This document shows positions 15,001 through 19,357 of a DNA stretch of 64,000 bases, piece by piece. The translations under genes were made by a program, and so were the position numbers. Positions within the stretch are counted from its first letter, which is position 1. Every line of letters starts with the position of its first letter. The notes beneath the pieces are model-generated. The model was not told the origin of the DNA. It did not search any database and saw nothing but the letters and a program-made list of their open reading frames with translations. Origin of the DNA: Sphingobium sp. (GTDB lineage: Bacteria > Pseudomonadota > Alphaproteobacteria > Sphingomonadales > Sphingomonadaceae); assembly GCA_017984895.1 (NCBI GenBank), contig JAGNYO010000002.1:1-64000 (forward strand). Direction: 5' to 3'.

Positions 15001-17139
15001 GACCGTATCGCTGCCCGCGCCGCCATCAACATGGTCAGCGCCCGCGCCGCCGATGAGGAGATTGTCATGGGCATCGCCGGTGAGTGTATCGTCATAGGCG
15101 GAGCCGGTGAGGTTCTCGATCTGGGTGAGGACATCGCCTGCACCATCGCCGCCCGATCCCGCTGTGCCATCGAGCGAGACAGCCACTCCTGCCGAAGAGC
15201 CGGAGTAATCGGCCATGTCGGTGCCCGCACCGCCGTCCAGCGCATCCGCGCCCGCGCTGCCATAAAGGCGATCGTCGCCCGTGCCTCCGTGCAATGTTTC
15301 ATTGCCCGCGCCGCCGTGCAGCTTGTCATCGCGCGCGGTGCCGGTAACGATCTCGATACTGCTGAGGACATCGCCCTCCGCCTGCCCGCCATGTGACGCG
15401 GAGCCATCGAGGAAGATCTCGACGCCCTGCGTGCCCGGCGTGGCGGGGTCGATCGCGCCGGAATAATCCACGCTATCCCGCCCCGCGCCGCCGTCGATAT
15501 GGTCCGCGCCCGCGCCGCCGTCAAAGCTGTTGTCATTGGCATCGCCAGTGAGCGTGTCGTCATGCGCCGAGCCGGTCAGCCCCTCTATGCTGGTATAATG
15601 GTCGCCTTCCGCCGCGCCGCCATGGCCCGTGCCGGTGGCGAGATTGGCATCCACGCCGCGCGCCGAAGTCTGATAGCTGACGACATCCTGTCCGTTTTCG
15701 CCGTCAATATCGTCCGCGCCGATACCCGCGATGATCGTGTCGTCGCCATCGCCCGCCTTGACGATGGTGCCCGGCGGGTTGGAAAACAGCACATAGACCG
15801 GCTCGCCCGTCACCGGGTTGATGACGGTCATGTCCGCATCTGAAGTGACGATCTTGATGCCGAAGGCGGTCGATACTTCCACCGCGTTGACGGTAGGGCC
15901 GCCGTTTGACGACAGGCCAAGCTGCGCAGGCAGGAAAAACTGGTCCTGAAAGCCGCCCACCGTGGGGGTGGATGGATCAGGCACGGTGTAGATCAGTTGC
16001 AGATCGAACGTGAAGTGCGACTGGTTGGCGGGATAGGCGACACTCTGGCCCGTGGCGGGGTCGATATGGGTCGTAACCTTCTGGATGTCCGCCGCCGCGA
16101 CATCGACCACCCAGCCCTTGGCCGTCAGCGTTGCGTTGGCGATCGAGTAACCGGCCGGCAGCGAGGGGATCGTTACCTGGAGCAGTTGCAAATTCTTGGC
16201 GGGCACCATCGCCTCGACATGCAGCGTGCGCAGTGTGGCGCCGCTGGGCGCCTGCGCCGGGTTGTCGGCATAGATCACGTCGCGGGAGGCGGTGCCGCTG
16301 ATCGGCTCTTTGGCGGACTGCGCGGCATAGCGCGCGTCGGTCGCGCTGGAGGGGCCACCGGTCGAGCCTTTGACCGTCGTCACCCCGTTTTCGATACCGG
16401 TGCTGACCCCCTCCTTGTTGTAAAGAGTGTAGGTGAGCTTGGGCACGAGCTTGCCGATGCCCGCCGCACCGAGCGCGTCATCCGGGCTGGGTTCCACGGC
16501 GCGCGCGGAAACGACCCCCGGTGGCGCACTGGCGGACTGGGGAGCGGTGATCTTCTCTCTGAACCGTTCGCTCTGTTCATCGTTGCGACGCTGTTCCTCA
16601 GCCTGGGAAGCATGCTGGGCCTGCGTGGACGCCGAATCCGCGGGCTGGACGCCCCCGGCATCTTCGGGCTTGTCGCCGTCTTTATGGGCGTCGGATTCTT
16701 CCTCCGCATTGGCGGAGGATAGCGCGAGCTTGATCGGCGCGACCTGTTCCTTGATCTCGCCCACGGTGGAAACGGCCTGATCGGCGCTGATTTCCTTGTC
16801 GGTGAACACCAGCATCGGCTTGCGGCCGGAAAAAGCGGCGAGAGCCATGCCGGGAATGATGATCTTGCTGCCATCCGCAAAGATCAGGACCACATCTATA
16901 TCGACGATTTCGGTCTTGAACGGGGCAAAGGCGATGCCCAGCTCCGCCTTGTCATCGGCCGAGAGGCTGATAACCTTGGCCGCGCCATAATTGGCCGTGC
17001 CCACGGAAATGACGGCGGCACCGCCCGGCACCTCGACCCCGCCCTCGGGCGCAGCAGGAGCCACCGCATGAGCCTTCTGCTCTGCGCCTGTCGCTGCTTT
17101 CGCCTTGGATGATTGGGTGCTGCCCTGGATTCTGGCCAT
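1..17139 (-). CDS. Giant RTX-repeat secreted protein (N-terminal 5713 residues; C-terminus outside window)
   Basis: This reading frame runs leftwards from ATG 17139 (preceded by GGGAAG five bases upstream) to base 1 with no stop; I checked the frame at the start, near 8180 and at base 1. Residues 1-455 are non-repetitive: an Ala/Lys-rich start, a hydrophobic beta-type segment with an ADGSKIIIPG core (about 88-97) reminiscent of the prefix domains of BapA-type adhesins, and an acidic Gln-rich linker near 140-200. From about residue 458 onward come hemolysin-type calcium-binding repeats (GGAGNDTL, GGAGADxLDGG) in about 60 modules. There is no Sec signal, as expected for a type I substrate. TolC, the ABC exporter, HlyD and a proton-channel pair lie next door, so this is the likely cargo: a surface adhesin, matrix or S-layer-like protein. 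The function is inferred. The C-terminal secretion signal is not in the window. Confidence 0.93.
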   Translation of the reverse strand, partial: MARIQGSTQSSKAKAATGAEQKAHAVAPAAPEGGVEVPGGAAVISVGTANYGAAKVISLSADDKAELGIAFAPFKTEIVDIDVVLIFADGSKIIIPGMALAAFSGRKPMLVFTDKEISADQAVSTVGEIKEQVAPIKLALSSANAEEESDAHKDGDKPEDAGGVQPADSASTQAQHASQAEEQRRNDEQSERFREKITAPQSASAPPGVVSARAVEPSPDDALGAAGIGKLVPKLTYTLYNKEGVSTGIENGVTTVKGSTGGPSSATDARYAAQSAKEPISGTASRDVIYADNPAQAPSGATLRTLHVEAMVPAKNLQLLQVTIPSLPAGYSIANATLTAKGWVVDVAAADIQKVTTHIDPATGQSVAYPANQSHFTFDLQLIYTVPDPSTPTVGGFQDQFFLPAQLGLSSNGGPTVNAVEVSTAFGIKIVTSDADMTVINPVTGEPVYVLFSNPPGTIVKAGDGDDTIIAGIGADDIDGENGQDVVSYQTSARGVDANLATGTGHGGAAEGDHYTSIEGLTGSAHDDTLTGDANDNSFDGGAGADHIDGGAGRDSVDYSGAIDPATPGTQGVEIFLDGSASHGGQAEGDVLSSIEIVTGTARDDKLHGGAGNETLHGGTGDDRLYGSAGADALDGGAGTDMADYSGSSAGVAVSLDGTAGSGGDGAGDVLTQIENLTGSAYDDTLTGDAHDNLLIGGAGADHVDGGAGSDTVDFTGSGVGVTVYLDGRAGLGGDAQGDTYLNIETLIGSTFADRLIGAAGSQTLRGGLGNDFIEGGAGADTLDGGDGFDIASYAGAANGVIVALDGSQLGGGDPVGDIFVNIEGLEGSLFDDVLIGTAGNDTLLGNDGNDTLVGLGGNSFLGGGDLLNGGAGFDTVDLSASLFGVTVYLDGRTGIGGDAQGDTLVSIEHVIASAQNDVLVGGAGDEWLEGRAGDDTLVGGAGADTLHGGTGLDTADYSGSLVAVTVALDGSLGLGGDAAGDQLSGIERLVGSAFNDSLTGDDQDNILRGGDGDDTLVGALGADTLMGEAGFDTADYAGAQGAVTVRLDGNASTGDVAEGDRLSGIERVIGGAYADMLLGDSADNVLDGGAGDDTLRGGLGADSLVGGAGADTADYSDSVQGVTVSLATGTGTSGSAQGDTLSGIENLSGSNYGDVLTGDAGINTLSGGAGDDVLAGGAGADLLDGGVGADIADYSGSASAVQVALDGSAGQGGDAQGDVLVNIEGLTGSAQGDILTGNDFANRLDGGAGDDILRGGLGNDMLSGGAGFDTADYSQSASAVIIANDGSVGLGGDAQGDTLSGIERILGSGFDDRISGGAGADTLDGGLGNDTLEGRGGADALDGGAGIDIADYSTSASGIVAGLDGRANSGGDATGDSYANIEGLSGSAFADTLYGSANDDILRGQGGNDTLLGSAGADAIEGGTGFDTADYSASASAVTVDLSSGSAAGGDAAGDTLSGIEHVIGSAFDDSLTGGATDDVLEGGAGDDVLAGRLGADVLDGGAGFDTADYTASATGIALTLDGSLGLGGDAAGDQVLNVEHIIASTYDDMITGVGADEFIEGGGGDDTLSGNGGDDILTGGSGNDRLSGGAGVDTLQGGSGDDILEGGAGADSIDGGSGFDFADYTGSAAGVTIGLDGSAGIGGDAQGDQLSNIEALRGSGFADMLTGGNLADQIEGGAGDDVIVGGAGADSLLGGSGNDSIEGGAGGDLIDGGTGIDTADYSASASGVTVSLDGSAGLGGHATGDTLLNIERVIGTGAADHIIGAAADEELYGAGGDDVLEGRAGADLLDGGAGIDTADYSSSAQAVTVDLASGTGTGGDAQGDSLVGIENLLGSSGADALLGAATDDLIDGGAGDDTLVGRAGADHLIGGAGNDSLDGGAGADQLDGGAGFDTVDYSSSGVAVSVGLDGSVGIGGDAQGDVMTGIERLVGSGFNDTLTGGVLNDQLEGGAGDDQIAGGLGNDTLLGGAGDDVLAGGAGADAIDGGAGVDTVDYSSSTVAVTIHLDGTVSSGGDATGDQLTNIENLTATSFDDMLTGAAGNEVIRAGAGDDVVSGGAGDDTLYGEGGDDILEGGLGADALIGGNGNDTASYANAAAGVTVSLDGTAGTGGEALGDTLSGIENLEGSAFADTLGGGTGTENIRGGAGNDRLLGSQGADVLDGGAGQDIVDYTASASAVTVTLDGSTGIGGDAAGDQYTSIEGVTGSTLDDHLNGGAAADLIDGGAGNDFITGGGGDDTLLGNAGNDQIDGGAGADLMDGGAGVDTVDYSSSTSGVTVSVDGSASTGGAAQGDQLLNIENLIGSAYDDVLLGTAAADTLTGGAGNDVLGGRGGADVLLGGSGFDTADYSDATSAIAVSLAINTGTLGDAAGDTLSSIERIVGSGFDDAITGSTSVDTLEGGAGNDTINAGGGDDILLGGAGDDSLLGAGGADQIDGGAGVDTADYSASGVAVQVRLDGVASSGGDAQGDVLSNVEAVLGSAYDDTLTGGAGADQLHGGAGDDVLRGGAGADLFDGGAGVDTADYRLASAGVTMSLSTGGTAGEAVGDSFTSIEIIEGSGFADSITGSAGADDLRGNAGDDFIDGGAGADVLDGGTGDDVLRGGAGADQLVGGAGLDAADYTSSASAVAINLDGSLSAGGDAAGDTLSSIERVIGSAFDDTLTGTAANEVLEGAGGNDALYGGGGSDTLDGGAGNDLLNGGAGADTLIGGAGFDTVDYSGSASAVNVRLDGTPSSGGDAAGDSLSGIEGVIGSANDDQLTGGTANDVLDGASGNDQISGGVGDDSLIGGSGDDILEGGAGADALDGGAGNDTASYANAAAGVAVSLGGAAGTGGEALGDTLLNIENLIGSDFADTLGGGAGSETIAAGAGDDILLGSGGADVLDGGAGVDTVSYAVSGAGVTAYLDGRAGSGGDASGDTYANVERLTGSGFNDTLIGDFTDDRIDGGAGDDLIEGAGGDDTLLGNAGNDTIRGGDGADSIDGGAGTDTVSYDDSTSGVTARLDGLAGSGGTALGDVLSNVETLQGSIYADTLIGDGNANTLNGGDGDDILVGGAGADALIGGNDFDTADYSSSSAGVTVGVDGSVGSGGDAAGDTLSGIERIVGSALGDTLAGGIGIETLDGGAGDDTLKGSLGADTLTGGAGSDTADYSASSAGVTVALDGSFGSSGDAAGDTLTGIERITGSAFADTLGGSSGNDALNGGAGDDMLTSSAGADAYDGGAGIDTVSFATAGAGVTINLAAGTGAGGEAAGDTFANVERIVGSDYADSLTGGNADEILEGGLGDDTLSGGAGADTLDGGAGNDLLIGGAGADALIGGAGFDTADYSASASAVQLVLDGSSASGGDAAGDTLLGVERVIGSSFNDDIAGGSAGETLEGGAGDDILSGNGGGDMLLGGAGNDTVAGGAGADAIDGGTGTDTADYSASVLGVTINLATGTGSGGDAAGDTLSNIERVLGSGNNDTITGSANADILLGQGNDDVIDGGAGNDTIDGGSGDDTLSGGAGADALSGGTGVDTITYATSSSGVTISLGGGAGSGGDAAGDTISNAETLEGSAFADTLGGRASADTLLGGAGNDTLLGSTGADVLDGGAGTDTADYSASASAVTVYLDGSVSVGGDAAGDTLTSIERVLGSAGNDILNGTGNADTLEGNGGNDTLTGDLGNDTLLGGAGNDTLVGGAGADALDGGAGTDRVSYATSASAVNAGLDGAAQSGGDAAGDTISNVETLEGSDYNDTLRGGTGAESLIGGLGNDTLMGSMGADALDGGAGTDTVDYSTSTAAVSIGLNGSAGTGGYAAGDTLTNVEGIIGSAFGDTLSGANGDDTLTGGAGDDILSGGNGDDALSGGTGNDILTGGAGADMLDGGTGTDTADYTASVASVVVNLNGLASSGGDAAGDQLSNIEIVRGSAQGDILTGGTADEQLYGNGGADTLIGGAGADLLDGGTGTDTADYSSATAAVTIALDGSAGSGAEAAGDTIANVERLVGSGFADTLGGSTGDDIILGGAGNDAISGGAGNDALSGEAGDDTLIGGAGADVFDGGSGFDTADYSGALAAVTVYLDGTTGSGSDAAGDILTSIEQLLGSAHDDRLTGGNATETIRGGAGNDIIFGANGDDSLSGEAGNDTLTGGLGADLIDGGAGTDTASYASSLAGVTVYLDGTVSVGGDADGDILTSIETLIGSSFADALYGSANADTISAGAGDDILYSSNGADVLTGGAGFDSVDYSNNAAAVTVRMDGVASSGGYAQGDVLTEIEQVIGTTLNDSITGSATADTILGNDGNDTLSGGAGNDTLLGGNGNDTLIGGTGSDTLDGGAGTDTADYSSAATGIAVRMDGVGGSGGEALGDVLTSIETVIGSGFADTIDGSFGADTVQGGAGDDSIDGKAGDDTLSGGAGNDTLTGGAGADALDGGAGTDVADYSASSSAVTVYLDGTAGAGGDAAGDTLSLIESVKGSAFADTLYGSTGADTQDGQGGDDTLMGSAGADALIGGTGVDTGDYSASASAIAVDLAAGTGSAGDAAGDTYSSIERIVGSGLGDTITGSANADTLEGGAGDDVIDGGVGGDTILGGAGNDTLVGGSGSDTIDGGAGTDTADYSASTTGVTVYIDGINQGQGGTATGDVLSNIERVIGSAFSDVLFGTTGNETLQAGAGNDVIEGGAGADIMDGGAGTDTASYAHATAGVIASLATSSGTGGDANGDTFTGIEGLTGSDFDDILAGGAGAESLDGGAGNDTLVASAGADTLTGGAGVDTADYSSAASGVTVNLDGSSSSGDSAAGDTLTGVESVIGSGFADTITGTFSNDTLYGRGGDDTLLGGTGSDTLYGEAGNDTLQGGAGADVMDGGAGTDTVSYSASSAAVTIDLAAGTATGGDATGDSFTNVEQFVGSRLGDTMVGGTGADNFDGFDGDDTLRGGAGDDTLAGGIGNDFIEGGAGADIITGGTGTDTADYSTSASAVTIRTAGTSSGGDAAGDVLSGIEAVIGSAYNDQFEGSSADEDFSGGAGNDSFIVSGGADIYRGDAGTDTVDYSTSASNGMKIYMDGSFGTGGDAAGDRLFNVEIVIGSAQSDEITADATGSTIQAGAGNDILHGGDGADILDGGANDDTISSGLGADTIAGGSGTDTADYKLSTAGVTIANDGTAGVGGWAQGDVLSGIERIEGSQNYDDVLRGGSSGSTVLWGWGGNDSFVSYGQADSIDGGSGTDTIDYSGSLSGVTVRLDGTASSGGNAAGDTVLNVEHVIGSGQGDTIYGTGINETLEGMAGNDTLVGGAGADVLDGGAGFDIADYSSAGGIVVRMDGLAGTAGEANGDVLISIEQVIGSALADIIIGSTGADTMVGGDGDDIFRPDLGADTLDGGNGNDTVDYSSSGSALTVNLTNAALSTGLAQGDTYTSVETFILSGLNDSFTGDANAQTIQAGAGNDTINAGDGDDNLQGGAGNDTLIGGAGADSIDGGVGTDVVDYSSSATAISINLGTGTGNTGGDAEGDIFVGGTIENAVGSANDDSIVGSVGVNNLQGGAGNDSIEGGAGADVMDGGAGTDTASYVNATASVTVSLATGTGTVGHASGDTLANFENLRGSIYADTLTGSTGINTIWGGIGSDVISGGAGDDILNGEDGDDTIEGGAGADTMDGGLGSNTLSYANSSTGVTLSLATSTGTGGDAAGDTFTSFANLTGSGQNDSLTGDANGNFIQANAGDDTLDGGAGNDTLYGGTGNDTIT
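235..15673 (-). repeat. About 60 tandem RTX modules, period 237 or 291 nt
   Basis: Each module has an aDYSxAxxGVxVxLDG segment, a GGDAxGDxLxxIExVxGS segment and then two or more calcium-binding nonapeptide turns. Using the Tyr codon of the DYS motif as a marker I placed 60 modules, from 15673 down to 235. Most spacings are exactly 237 or 291 nt; a few are 210 or 345, and some differ by small in-frame indels (234, 243, 246, 255, 258, 288, 294). The steps 210-237-291-345 are multiples of 27 nt, that is one nonapeptide, so modules differ by whole beta-roll half-turns. Copies are clearly diverged at base level, so this is not a recent expansion. Confidence 0.92.
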
Positions 17140-17189
17140 TCAAACTTCCCGTTGTCGACGGTGGCCAGTATCGCGAACTTGTCTTACCT

Positions 17190-17214
17190 TATGGTAAACG
17201 TCTCCTTCACCATA
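17190..17214. promoter_or_regulatory. Inverted repeat upstream of the giant RTX gene
   Basis: TATGGT and ACCATA form a perfect 6-bp inverted repeat with a 13-base spacer, about 50 bases upstream of the start of the giant gene in the 130-base gap behind the TolC gene. The left arm overlaps GGTAAACG (17193-17200), an octamer that also occurs twice between the divergent ABC and HlyD genes. It could be an operator or a leader hairpin; no bound factor can be named. Confidence 0.35.
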
Positions 17215-17269
17215 GGCGGTAAAGGCGCATTCACCCTGCCATTCGTCGCAATGTCTAAGCGAGGTGGAG

Positions 17270-18868
17270 TTAATCCTGGCGCGCACCGGGCGCCGGCGCG
17301 GCGATCTTGGGCAGAGGCTGCCCCTCGCTTACCAGATCGAACAGCCCGCCAAGCTGCTGGAGCACACGGAATTCGGCCAGCGTCTTGTCCGTGGTGTTGC
17401 TGAGCTGACGCGCGCGCGCGTCGAACAGTATCTGCTGGCTGTCGAGCAGATCGAACACCGAGCGGCGGCCCTCGCGGAACTGCTGTTTGTAGAGGTCCGC
17501 CGTCTTTTCAGCGGCGGCAATTTCCCCCTCGATCGCAGAAATCTTCTGGCGTGCCGCTTCCAGCGCGGTGAAATCTATGCGGATGTCCTGTTCCACCTCG
17601 CGGCGACGACGGTCCAGCTCGTAATCCGCCTCGCGCAGCCGCGCGGAAAGCCGGTTGCGGGTGGCGATGTCGCGCCCGCCGTTGAAGAAGCTGTAGTTCA
17701 CGGTCAGCATCGCGCGGGCGTCCTTGTTGGTGCCCGCGACCTGCACATTATCCTTCCAGTTGCCCTGGGCGACCAGCGACAGACGCGGGAAGAAAGCGCC
17801 GGTCTGGCTGGCGCGCTGCTTTTCCAGCGAACGCCTGTCCTGCACCGCCTGCGCCATGCGCGGGTTATGATCGTCGATCAACGCCACCGCCATCTGCGCC
17901 GAAGCAGGCAGCGCCTTGTCCGCCGGGGGGAGATCCGTCACCATGGCAGGCAGATGGCGGGTGAGGCGACGATAGCTTTCGCGCGCCTGTTGCAGCGCGC
18001 TCTTGCGGTCGAGCAGCTTGGATTTCACATTGTCGAGCCTCGCCTTGGCGCGACTGACATCGGCGGGCGTGGTCAGCCCCAGATCTTGCTGGATCGACAC
18101 CATGTTCAGGATCTTTTCGGTCGCCCCGATCTCCTGATCGGCGAGATCGACCAGTTTCTGCCGTTCCAGCACATCGAGATACGCCCGGCTGATGTCATAG
18201 GCGATCCCCTCTATCCGTTCACGCGTGCCCCATTGCGCACTGCGGAAGGCGGCGCGGGCGCGGGCGATGTCATTGGTCGTCGTGCCAAAGTCCCACAGAT
18301 TCTGGTTGAGCGTCACGACGCCTTCGGAGCGCCGCAGTTCAGTGGTCGAACCCGTCTGCGGCTGGTAATATTCGCCGCCTATCGCCACGGTCATGTCCAG
18401 ATGCGGGAGATAGCCGGACCATGCCTCATGCACGCCATAGCGGGCGTCATCCTGTCGCGCGAGGGCGATCTGGATTTCCGGATTTTCCTTGAGGGCACTG
18501 ACAATGGCAGCGCGCAGGGACTCGATTGCCCCCGCTGGCGGCTCCGCCATCTCGGGCACAACGGGTGCGCCAGGTGCATCGGCCTGTATGGGTGCAGGGG
18601 TAGGGACTGGTTCCGCTATGACGGCGGCAACCAACAGCTCTGTGCCCGCATTCCCTTCGCCCCCGGCATAGGGATCGTGCAGACGCGCCGGCCGGTTGCG
18701 CCAGCCGCTGCTGTCCAGCGGCGCGCCATCAAGGGTCGGCCCGGCGACAGGCGCGGCGGGCATAGCTTCCAGCGCATAGCTGGGCAACAGGAGCAGCGCG
18801 ATCATCAGAATGGAGGCTCCGTGCCGCATCCTCGCGGCTGCCCCATGTGATATAACATCCTTGGCCAA
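17270..18868 (-). CDS. TolC-family outer-membrane channel of type I secretion
   Basis: This is the outer-membrane exit duct of a type I secretion system, trimeric by family precedent. The protein (532 residues) starts at a TTG at 18868 preceded by GGGAG at 7-base spacing; an internal ATG at 18829 is an alternative start. A signal peptide follows (hydrophobic run LMIALLLLP). After a Pro/Ala-rich linker come the two TolC repeats, with long helical stretches such as ARAAFRSAQWGTRERIEGI and LLDRKSALQQARESYRRL. The C-terminal REGRRSVFDLLDSQQ segment is typical of the family. It lies 130 bases upstream of the giant RTX gene in the same direction and downstream of a hairpin that follows the PilZ gene, so TolC and the cargo may share a separate promoter. 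Confidence 0.93.
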   Translation of the reverse strand: MAKDVISHGAAARMRHGASILMIALLLLPSYALEAMPAAPVAGPTLDGAPLDSSGWRNRPARLHDPYAGGEGNAGTELLVAAVIAEPVPTPAPIQADAPGAPVVPEMAEPPAGAIESLRAAIVSALKENPEIQIALARQDDARYGVHEAWSGYLPHLDMTVAIGGEYYQPQTGSTTELRRSEGVVTLNQNLWDFGTTTNDIARARAAFRSAQWGTRERIEGIAYDISRAYLDVLERQKLVDLADQEIGATEKILNMVSIQQDLGLTTPADVSRAKARLDNVKSKLLDRKSALQQARESYRRLTRHLPAMVTDLPPADKALPASAQMAVALIDDHNPRMAQAVQDRRSLEKQRASQTGAFFPRLSLVAQGNWKDNVQVAGTNKDARAMLTVNYSFFNGGRDIATRNRLSARLREADYELDRRRREVEQDIRIDFTALEAARQKISAIEGEIAAAEKTADLYKQQFREGRRSVFDLLDSQQILFDARARQLSNTTDKTLAEFRVLQQLGGLFDLVSEGQPLPKIAAPAPGARQD

Positions 18869-18932
18869 CGCTGATCTCCCTCACCTGTCCCGTAGGTTCA
18901 GGCCAAGGCATGACCAAATATGGTTAATATAG

Positions 18933-18959
18933 CGTAAAAGACCGTCCCATATCGGGACG
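18933..18959 (-). terminator. Hairpin with T-rich tail after the PilZ gene
   Basis: CGTCCC and GGGACG (18943-18948 and 18954-18959) form a perfect 6-bp stem with a 5-base loop. On the minus strand it is followed by GTCTTTTA, the layout of an intrinsic terminator. It sits between the PilZ gene and the TolC gene and would separate exporter/stator transcription from TolC/cargo transcription. Confidence 0.5.
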
Positions 18960-18982
18960 AAGCGCGGCGATCATGCCGAGAC

Positions 18983-19357
18983 TCAGTCGACGAAAAATTC
19001 GATCTCGTCGCTTTCCTTGCGGGTGCGGTCGTTGGAGAGCAGCGCGAGAAGCTGTTCCTCCTCCAGCGGCTCGTCGAACTTGATGCCGAAGCCCCCCGGC
19101 GTAGTGCGCATCAGGCGGCCAAACATCTCCGCGCCGCCCACGGTCAGGACCACGGGGATATCCCGCCGGTCCATCAGATAGGCGAGCTTGGGGCGAAACA
19201 TCGCGCCCCCGGCGGAGAAATTGACGACCCGGCCCTCATAACCGAGCATGCGGTCAACCATGACCATCGACGCATCGATCTGGCAGCCAAAGCGTTGGGC
19301 AACGCGGCTGAAATCGCGCTTTTCCTTACGGAATTTCTTGAGGAGGTCGAATTTCAT
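18983..19357 (-). CDS. PilZ-domain protein, probable c-di-GMP receptor of the secretion locus
   Basis: A small cytoplasmic protein (124 residues) with a PilZ fold signature. Arginines R14, R18 and R22 form the RxxxR part, and N46-F-S48-A-G-G51 is the NxSxxG part that together bind cyclic di-GMP in this family. The N-terminal Lys/Arg-rich helix (KKFRKEKRDFSR) precedes the domain; the C-terminal tail is acidic. Its ATG overlaps the TGA of the MotA-like gene (ATGA), so the two are translationally coupled. In flagellar systems PilZ proteins such as YcgR act on MotA stators. By analogy this one may gate the stator or the exporter in response to c-di-GMP; that role is inference from context. Confidence 0.88.
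   Translation of the reverse strand: MKFDLLKKFRKEKRDFSRVAQRFGCQIDASMVMVDRMLGYEGRVVNFSAGGAMFRPKLAYLMDRRDIPVVLTVGGAEMFGRLMRTTPGGFGIKFDEPLEEEQLLALLSNDRTRKESDEIEFFVD

Noticed and set aside
1..15700. Regular spacing suggesting CRISPR or satellite DNA
   Set aside because: The period is 237-291 bases, units are diverged, in frame, and translate to RTX modules. There are no identical short repeats with unique spacers.
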